Positions 27,482 to 28,289 of a stretch of DNA of 28,289 nucleotides are shown one piece after another. Below the pieces are notes generated by a model, which was not told where the DNA came from, did not search any database, and was given only the letters and a program-made list of their open reading frames with translations. The position numbers and the translations under genes were made by a program. The stretch is from IMG/VR virus record IMGVR_UViG_3300012944_000345, positions 1 to 28,289 of that record; one strand, 5' to 3'. The stretch's first letter is position 1; every line of letters begins with the position of its first letter. The DNA is from a virus.

Positions 27482-27682
27482 CTAGGGATTGATTCGCGGG
27501 TCGATCCGGAACCAGTAGCAGTCGCTGTCGGTGTCGTATTGGACGATCTCAAGGCCGTGAGGTTTGAGGAGAGTGTCGACGAGGTCCAATACGTCGCTGG
27601 GTGATTCTTTCCAGTCTATGATCGCGGTTCCCTCTTGCCCGTCATCTGGGATGCCGCCTTCCGGCAGTGGAATAGTTCGCAT
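27482..27682 (-). CDS. Small acidic hypothetical protein
   Basis: A 66-residue acidic protein: MRTIPLPEGGIPDDGQEGTA, then WKESPSDVLDLVDTLLKPHG and DTDSDCYWFRIDPRINP. The ATG at 27682 has GGAG seven bases upstream. The frame extends to 28018, but that part lies in regulatory, non-coding-like sequence. No family recognised. Its stop codon TAG lies in a post-stop inverted repeat (CTAGCG near 27479-27484 with CGCTAG near 27455). Confidence 0.65.
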   Translation of the reverse strand: MRTIPLPEGGIPDDGQEGTAIIDWKESPSDVLDLVDTLLKPHGLEIVQYDTDSDCYWFRIDPRINP

Positions 27683-27710
27683 GATTTCTCTCCAGATTAG
27701 TCCGCGGGTC

Positions 27711-27777
27711 GACATCCTTGTCCAGCAAATGGACCTACTCCGCTTTCGCGGAAGCGCGGCAGGGACCGGAGGATGTC
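27711..27777 (-). promoter_or_regulatory. Structured 5' leader, possible three-way junction
   Basis: In the leftward leader of the 27482-27682 gene, GACATCCT (27777-27770 as read leftward) pairs with AGGATGTC (27718-27711). Inside are a GTCCA/TGGAC hairpin and a CGCTT/AAGCG hairpin. A second GGTCC copy could compete for pairing with the GGAC arm, giving two alternative folds. This resembles a regulatory leader; no known riboswitch class was recognised. Confidence 0.4.
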
Positions 27778-27865
27778 TTTCTGGGAGCCACCGAGCCCCG
27801 CGGTGCCCGACGGAAGGATACCCCGCCGCGCCTATGGCCAGCATAGCGCCATGGTATCGCGCCGA

Positions 27866-27905
27866 GGTCAACACCGGTTGACGCCGCGAATCATCTGGGC
27901 ATAAC
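27866..27905. promoter_or_regulatory. Palindromic operator with divergent promoter boxes
   Basis: GTCAAC-ACCG-GTTGAC (27867-27882) is a perfect 6+6 palindrome. Its right arm forms a rightward -35 (TTGACG, 27878) with CATAAC 16 bases on. Its left arm forms a leftward -35 (TTGACC) with a weak -10. A repressor bound here would block both directions. The rest of 27683-28052 shows no gene that I can support. Confidence 0.5.
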
Positions 27906-28052
27906 GTCGGGCGTTCCCGCGGCGATGCAGAGAGCTTCGGGATTTCATTGCGTCGGTGACGATCGGTGCCGGATGCCTGTCCGAAATCCACTTCAGGCCC
28001 GCGGGAACACTTCTCCACCGCTGCCGCGTCTCGCTAGAGAAATGATATCAGC

Positions 28053-28289
28053 ATGAGTACAACGATCATCGTCGAACTTTCGCCGTCAGAGTTCCTGGCC
28101 TTGTGTGATCGTGAGAAGCTGAATGAGATATATGCCATTTTCAAGGGTGAAGATCGCAAGGTGGAAATGGTGACGATCATGTATGCGCTGGCTGATGCCT
28201 TGTGCCGGATGGGCGGCGCTGACGGGGCTGTCCCATCGGCCGAGATGGTCGGCAGGCTTCTCCCCCAGATTGTTGCCCGCATGAACGAA
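28053..28289 (+). CDS. Hypothetical protein, 3' end outside the window
   Basis: An ATG at 28053 opens a rightward frame that runs 79 codons to the window edge without a stop: MSTTIIVELSPSEFLALCDR, then EKLNEIYAIFKGEDRKVEMV. It is mixed helical and soluble. The ribosome site is weak (TAGAGA). The opposite-strand frame over the same bases lacks coding character. It would be driven by the rightward promoter at 27878-27905. No family recognised. Confidence 0.6.
   Translation, partial: MSTTIIVELSPSEFLALCDREKLNEIYAIFKGEDRKVEMVTIMYALADALCRMGGADGAVPSAEMVGRLLPQIVARMNE

Noticed and set aside
1-28289. tRNA genes, rRNA, insertion sequences, attachment sites
   Set aside because: I looked for cloverleaf arms with GGTTCGA-type T-loops, transposase motifs and long terminal repeats and found none that hold up.

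Overview
The window looks like part of a tailed-phage or prophage genome from a GC-rich proteobacterial host, probably an alphaproteobacterium such as a Rhizobiales member. That host call is inference. It rests on dense small genes joined by ATGA and TGATG overlaps, a holin-like gene, HNH and PD-(D/E)XK-type nucleases, two DNA methyltransferases, an SF2 helicase, a DUF932 protein, and small hypothetical proteins of kinds common in alphaproteobacterial phages. No tRNA, CRISPR array, transposase, integrase, terminase or virion structural gene was recognised.

Layout. (1) Positions 1-11595 form one leftward, tightly coupled operon. It carries a near-complete nonulosonic (sialic/legionaminic-type) acid pathway: a NeuC-like epimerase, a LegC/DegT-like aminotransferase, a NeuA-like CMP-sugar synthetase and a NeuB-like synthase. 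A SAM methyltransferase and a FemAB/GNAT-like acyltransferase lie nearby, with a holin-like gene and many small unknowns between them. (2) Positions 11596-11748 are a divergent promoter region. (3) Positions 11749-13327 hold three rightward genes behind a strong sigma70-like promoter. (4) Positions 13296-22156 are leftward: a ParB-methyltransferase fusion, a PP-loop/PAPS-reductase-like protein, a secreted alpha/beta hydrolase, HTH and zinc-ribbon mini-genes, a 552-residue orphan and DUF932. They lie downstream of a near-copy of the promoter in (2)-(3). (5) Positions 22249-26557 are leftward DNA-metabolism genes: a probably frameshifted PD-(D/E)XK nuclease, an HNH protein, a DUF3102-Dam methyltransferase and the helicase. 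(6) Positions 26558-28052 hold a ProQ/FinO-family RNA chaperone and a small gene, surrounded by unusually structured non-coding DNA. (7) A rightward gene starts at 28053 and leaves the window.

How it may work together. The sugar operon could make a CMP-activated acidic sugar to decorate the virion or alter the host surface. The cluster has no recognisable dehydratase or transferase, so the host would have to supply those steps. The two mirror-image promoters at 11.7 and 22.2 kb drive converging transcription units that meet tail to tail near 13.3 kb. Genes not joined by ATGA overlaps tend to be followed at once by a hairpin, and three of these hairpins share identical flanks around unrelated stems. 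The region around the ProQ/FinO gene has stem-loops with U-tails and a candidate antisense RNA, an arrangement that recalls FinO/FinP.
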